This document shows positions 32,335 to 32,379 of a stretch of DNA of 32,379 nucleotides, one piece after another (position 1 is the first letter of the stretch; every line of letters starts with the position of its first letter). The notes beneath the pieces were generated by a model. It had not been told where the DNA came from and did no database searches. It saw nothing but the letters and a program-made list of their open reading frames with translations. The stretch is from FW021-bin31 sp964422465 (GTDB taxonomy: Bacteria; Bacteroidota; Bacteroidia; Chitinophagales; Chitinophagaceae). The position numbers were made by a program, and so were the translations under genes. Location of the stretch: the NCBI GenBank assembly GCA_964422465.1, contig CAYRBD010000032.1, positions 1 to 32,379 on the forward strand, in the 5' to 3' direction.

Positions 32335-32379
32335 TTACCCCTCAATAGCCTGCTTCAAATCTTCAATCAGGTCGTCTGC
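32335..32379 (-). CDS. C-terminal end of a probable PLP-dependent transsulfuration enzyme (partial)
   Basis: The window edge cuts this gene, leaving 14 codons and a TAA. The peptide ADDLIEDLKQAIEG strongly resembles the C-terminus of cystathionine gamma-synthase/lyase and O-acetylhomoserine sulfhydrylase proteins, which commonly end in a (D)DLIxDLxxAL helix. The gene would run in the same direction as the PUL but about 500 bases upstream of it. With so few residues this is a pattern-based guess. Confidence 0.4.
   Translation of the reverse strand, partial: ADDLIEDLKQAIEG

Noticed and set aside
32076..32345. 89-codon minus-strand ORF upstream of susC
   Set aside because: It spans both hairpins and overlaps the end of the probable transsulfuration gene, with no domain or export signal that I can defend. 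I kept the region as intergenic, though a dispersed repeat here is possible.
1..32379. CRISPR arrays, insertion sequences, tRNA or rRNA genes
   Set aside because: I saw no regularly spaced repeats, transposase-like proteins or terminal inverted repeats, and no tRNA/rRNA-like sequence in the gaps.

Overview
The window is bacterial chromosome from a member of the phylum Bacteroidota, probably of the Chitinophagaceae/Sphingobacteriia type. The evidence is a SusC/SusD pair with many surface glycan-degrading lipoproteins, several Bacteroidota-style -7 promoter boxes (TAnnTTTG), a Bacteroidota-type TatC, and gene families (DUF6263, TIGR02757) common in that phylum. The genus cannot be fixed from the sequence.

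Positions 1-3919 are accessory in character. They hold the 3' end of a beta-class DNA methyltransferase that looks frameshifted at an A7 tract, then two paralogous Stealth-type sugar-phosphotransferases (minus strand) on either side of a DUF5672 glycosyltransferase-like gene (plus strand), then a small alpha/beta hydrolase. Positions 3906-9899 are mostly housekeeping: a secreted DUF6263 protein, a TIGR02757 protein, a CNNM/CorC-type membrane protein, tatC-murI, and rpmH-rnpA-yidD. A promoter-like box followed by a strong terminator between the CorC-type gene and tatC may mark a small RNA. Positions 9905-12747 (minus strand) are a complete proC-proB-proA proline operon, followed by a lone rfbC/rmlC-type epimerase.

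Positions 13429-31839, all minus strand, form a polysaccharide utilisation locus (PUL). In transcription order it has: SusC transporter, SusD lipoprotein, GH29 fucosidase, a small secreted protein coupled to a sulfatase, a toxin-antitoxin remnant, GH16 endo-glycanase, a second sulfatase, GH20 hexosaminidase, S9 peptidase, a second GH29 fucosidase and a GH27 alpha-galactosidase. Fucosidases, an alpha-galactosidase, a beta-hexosaminidase, sulfatases and a GH16 enzyme together suggest a sulfated, fucosylated, alpha-Gal-capped, HexNAc-containing glycan such as mucin-type O-glycans or poly-LacNAc chains. A GH16 lipoprotein would cut internally at the cell surface, SusCD would import the products, and exo-enzymes and sulfatases would trim them. 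No PUL regulator is visible.

The most notable details are a YoeB-family toxin gene inside the PUL, broken by an in-frame TAA upstream of all its catalytic residues while its short upstream partner ORF stays intact; the candidate small RNA at about 7067-7217; the homopolymer frameshift in the methyltransferase; and a GGCACGGAG-type degenerate repeat between two PUL genes. The window ends in the last codons of what looks like a PLP-dependent transsulfuration enzyme.
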